Position numbers and translations under genes: made by a program
Source: Caenorhabditis remanei
Taxonomy: Eukaryota > Nematoda > Chromadorea > Rhabditida > Rhabditidae
NCBI RefSeq assembly: GCF_010183535.1
Contig: NC_071332.1
Coordinates: 2,356,001-2,420,000 of the forward strand
Direction: 5' to 3'
DNA length: 64,000 nucleotides
Part shown: positions 61,701 through 64,000 of the stretch, piece after piece
Numbering within the stretch: position 1 is the first letter of the stretch
How the letters are laid out: every line of letters begins with the position of its first letter
The notes under the pieces: model-generated
Seen by the model: only the letters and a program-made list of their open reading frames with translations
What the model was told of the DNA's origin: nothing
Databases searched by the model: none

Positions 61701-63690
61701 GTATGGCTTCAGGACAACCCTCCGAAGTTAGACATTATTTTCATGAAATTTTGCTTTTTCTTACCTATGAACTCCCGGACGCTCTTTCTCTTTTTCTGTT
61801 GCCGGCGGTTTGCTCCCAATACTCTCATTTCGAAAATCTGTCACATCATTGACTATCTTGTTTATTTCCTTCTCAAAATCCTCAAAACTATCATTATTTT
61901 GAATATTTTCCGACGGGACCGCAACCAATTCCGGAGCACCAGTTTCAGATGGTATTGGGATGACATCTGGCAGTATCACGTGCTCTTTCGGTTGAACAGT
62001 CTGAAATTATAGGCTATGCAAATGCGCTCTACCGCGAACCCACCACAACTTCAGTCTCCAATTTTTTCTTTTGATCTACCGGAGGAGTTACAGTTCCAAC
62101 ACAGCAAAACCAAAATGATCTCGGTGGTGTCCTAATTGAATTCTTGGCTTCATGAAACTGAATTTTTTTTTGATCTACATATGTATCATTTTAAAGTCTT
62201 ACAGTATCCCAAACCGTTCCGTTCTTTGCCTCGATTTTAATATCGATTATTTTCTGAACTCTTGCCAGATTAATCAAGTAGTCAAAATAGTGCTCGTGGT
62301 CATTGTAGAATTGGCGCCAATCCTAAACATTGAAGAGGTTGTAAACGCGCTTCACCGAATTCTCGACAGAGCGCGTTTACACTCATTCACTTACATTTGA
62401 GACATATGACGCTTTGAGTTTTAGCAGGAATCGACCGGTATACTGGAATTTTTTTCATTTAAATTAAAAATATTTTTCTCAAACAAATTTTTACCGATTC
62501 TGGCCTCAAATTGTCCGTTTCCTCCCCACATAACACCAAAAACCGGGTGAAAAATGACTGACATATGAATTCACAAATTTGCTCTTTATCCCGTTGGCTT
62601 CTTGGAATTTCCAACGATTTCAATGATTCAGAAATAGTGCTAAGTAAGTTTGTATTTGATTCGTACCAGTTTCGAATGTCTCCCTGCAAAAAATCAAAAA
62701 ATTTTTTCGGTGTCTTTGATCGTGTCTCTTGGATCCGTATCGCGTCCAACATGTTCATGTTTACAATGGTTGTGTAGATCAAAACTAGCTCTACATTTTT
62801 GTAGTTGAAAGTTTTTTGATAGCTCTTCACGCTGCTGAGATATGCGCCTTTGAAGTTGACTAACTGAAACGGGGCGGCAGAGAGACGCAGAGAAACGAGA
62901 CACGCGCTATTCTCTGCGTCTCCCCCACTCTCTCCCTCTCGCTACCAGAGGTACCGATCTTTCAAGGCGCGTATCTCAAAAGCATGAAGAGCTATCAAAA
63001 AGTTGTTAACTACAAAAATGTAGCCCTAGTTTTGATCTACAAAACAAATGTAAATTTGAAATCGTACCGCTACATTGTGGTTAGTTATAAACTGCTAAAA
63101 CTGACCCACATTTTTTACAGATATTTTGATCAGAATGGCGTTTTTCCGGTACTTTTAACCGTATTTTTTGTGAAAATATTGTGAAATCAAGATAACTATG
63201 AAAAATTAAGGTCCAACTTCAGAAAAACATAACTTTTTTGGGAGTGGTCGTATCTATTGAAAATTGCTATTTTTAGGTAGATCAAATCTTGATCTATATT
63301 TTTGCAATTGGAAGTTTTTTGATAGCTCTTCACCTCGCTAAGATATACGCTCTTAAAAATTGGCAGGAAGAGGAGAGACGCAGAGAAGACATCCGCTCTC
63401 GTTTCTCTGCGTCTCTCTGTTAAGGCGCCTTACTTCCACCGCTTATATCTCTGTAGGGTAAATAGCTAGTAAAATACTTCCAACTACAAAAATGTAGCCC
63501 AAGTTTTGATCTACACAAGAATTTTAAAATTTTTGCCGTCAGACCAAATACGGCTACAGGACACCCCTTCAAAGTTGGCCATTGTTTTCAAAAATTTTTG
63601 AAATTTCATGCTATAAAAAGTCAAACTCACTTTTCCAATCGCTTCAATAAATCCATTCTGAATTTCTCGAGTAATCAGTAGACATTTCAT
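58763..63690 (-). CDS. Unrecognised coiled-coil protein, 459 residues
   Basis: Eight exons in phase: 63631-63690, 62495-62683, 62395-62442, 62203-62322, 61765-62000, 60392-60758, 59668-59853, 58763-58936. I do not recognise the family. Seen: helical, Trp/Tyr-bearing N-terminal half (GDIRNWYESN..ICEFICQSFF, DWRQFYNDHEHYFDYL), an acidic disordered linker (PIPSETGAPELVAVPSEN), a strongly charged coiled coil at about 240-285 (RKLDAQNERFNEEMRKVREK continuing with REAEEDMRQF), then an amphipathic helical region (TYEFENLLTLTDRYVDKLFL) and an acidic tail. No signal peptide or membrane segment, so probably cytoplasmic or nuclear. A further weak exon near 62040-62140 cannot be excluded. It converges on uda-1. 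Confidence 0.75.
59000..59660. repeat. Multi-copy palindrome cassette in the last intron of the coiled-coil gene
   Basis: Seven or more alternating copies of TGGCCTAGRATCCGACAACT, CGGCCATCGAGGTATTTCGA, CGCGAAAATGACCTCAGAA and its mirror, separated by TACTTTTTACAAGCCTC / GAGGCTTATAAAAAGTAGT and a variable GTAGTACTCGTTTCCAGCTG block. Successive copies invert, producing hairpins within hairpins. Confidence 0.8.
60060..60355. repeat. Family E foldback in the coiled-coil gene
   Basis: GATCAAAGCTAGCGCAATAT, TTGATAGCTCTTCACCCCGC and GAGATACGCGCCTTTGAAAA, with GAGAAACGAGCGCGTCTCGT at the loop, mirrored to 60350. The sequence AAATGTTTTGATATGG..TGTAGATC marks its outer edge. Confidence 0.72.
60905..61198. 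repeat. Family E foldback in the coiled-coil gene
   Basis: Close to the 60060 copy, with loop GAGTCGCGCGCGCTTCTCTG. The GGCC hAT-like element inserted at its right edge (61207). Confidence 0.72.
61207..61679. mobile_element. hAT-like GGCC element, longest copy
   Basis: Ends CAGACTTGTCACGGGCC and TTGACAAGTCTG; exact duplication AATTTTTT at 61199-61206 and 61680-61687. The two GC arms hold more than 15 GGCCC units each way, and a further internal inverted block (GGGCCGGGCCAAGAGAAATT) shows internal duplication. Confidence 0.82.
62765..63060. repeat. Family E foldback in intron 1 of the coiled-coil gene
   Basis: TTGTGTAGATCAAAACTAGC to its mirror GTTTTGATCTACAAAACAAA, loop ACGAGACACGCGCTATTCTC. 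Confidence 0.72.
63270..63525. repeat. Family E foldback in intron 1 of the coiled-coil gene
   Basis: AGGTAGATCAAATCTTGATC to GTTTTGATCTACACAAG with GAGAGACGCAGAGAAGACAT and TTTCTCTGCGTCTCTC at the loop. More diverged than the neighbouring copy. Confidence 0.68.
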
Positions 63691-64000
63691 TGTGTAGCAA
63701 TAAATAAGTAAAAAATGACAAAACTAGTAGTAAACAGTATTGCTCATCGTCGTTTGTTGTCTGCAGTGTGAACAAGAAGACGGAGAGAAAAAAAGAAAAT
63801 GAGAAAATGGGAGACCATGTGAATGATATAGTTTATGGGAGTGGGTGGGTGTCACTTTTTGTTTGTCAGAAAATGGGAAATTTATCAAAAAATGTTGTTT
63901 ATTTATTTCCAAATGTCTCAACATGCCAACGAACTTGTACCGAATCGGTTCAACAATTGTATATTATCCAGACCAATTACATAATTGTTATGGAGTCCCT
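63691..64000. other. Upstream region of the coiled-coil gene
   Basis: Contains no recognised repeat or gene. GAAGAAGACGGAGAGAAAAA and GTGGGTGGGTGTCAC are the only notable runs. It probably includes the promoter of the gene ending at 58763. Confidence 0.4.

Noticed and set aside
62035..62150. Possible extra exon (VTPPVDQKKKLETEVV) of the coiled-coil gene
   Set aside because: No acceptor gives a compatible phase; direct joining of 62203 to 62000 is in phase without it.
1..64000. CRISPR arrays, operon-type bacterial signals, rRNA operons
   Set aside because: Spliceosomal introns and worm genes throughout; the tandem repeats have no spacer pattern of CRISPR type.

Overview
This window is nematode nuclear DNA, almost certainly from a Caenorhabditis species other than C. 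elegans. Evidence: short exons with GTNNGT donors and TTTCAG acceptors, SL-type acceptors a few bases before several start codons, pervasive small foldback elements, and proteins close to C. elegans RDE-1, UDA-1 and TRAPP subunit 6. From memory, rde-1, trpp-6 and uda-1 all lie in or near cosmid K08H10 on C. elegans chromosome V, so the neighbourhood looks syntenic. I ran no search; all gene models were assembled by hand from phase-consistent splice sites.

Layout: (1) 3-1766 +, 3' end of a Schlafen/AlbA_2-like gene. (2) 3479-6937 +, MGME1-like mitochondrial exonuclease. (3) 7066-11348 -, RMD/RMDN-family TPR protein with two possible first exons, an N-terminal membrane anchor and an FFAT-like motif. 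(4) 11595-16198 -, MYG1/UPF0160 nuclease, ending about 250 bp upstream of (3) on the same strand and so possibly in an operon with it. (5) 17547-28594 -, complete RDE-1-like Argonaute, 11 exons, with DDH slicer residues. (6) 28929-31142 +, TRAPPC6/Trs33, head to head with (5). (7) 31884-37101 -, MFS sugar-porter-family transporter. (8) 41404-46213 +, small unrecognised Ser-rich basic protein. (9) 50021-58356 +, UDA-1-like GDA1/CD39 nucleoside diphosphatase. (10) 58763-63690 -, unrecognised 459-residue coiled-coil protein, converging on (9).

Most of the sequence is intronic or intergenic repeat. Several superficially different simple-sequence tracts (GGGCCGGGCC, TTACCGGTAAA, ATTCGAA, GGAAGTCGGAAGT) turn out to be the interiors of non-autonomous hAT-like elements: each copy has CAG/CATA-type inverted ends and an exact or near-exact 8-bp target duplication, and three are nested in others. 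Other families are a TA-flanked foldback MITE ending in CTTACAAC-GCGCTC (over 20 copies), a larger foldback carrying TCTCTGCGTCTC, an EcoRI-site palindrome with GAATTCCCGCC arms, tRNA-like inverted pairs, 5S-rRNA-like relics, and intron minisatellites.

The genes do not form one pathway. Points most worth testing: promoter choice in the RMD gene that adds or removes a membrane anchor and FFAT motif; the hAT interpretation of the GC-rich arrays; the duplicated exon start in uda-1; the dsRNA-forming foldbacks inside introns of the RNAi Argonaute gene; and a tRNA-like repeat that appears to supply the splice acceptor next to the transporter start codon.
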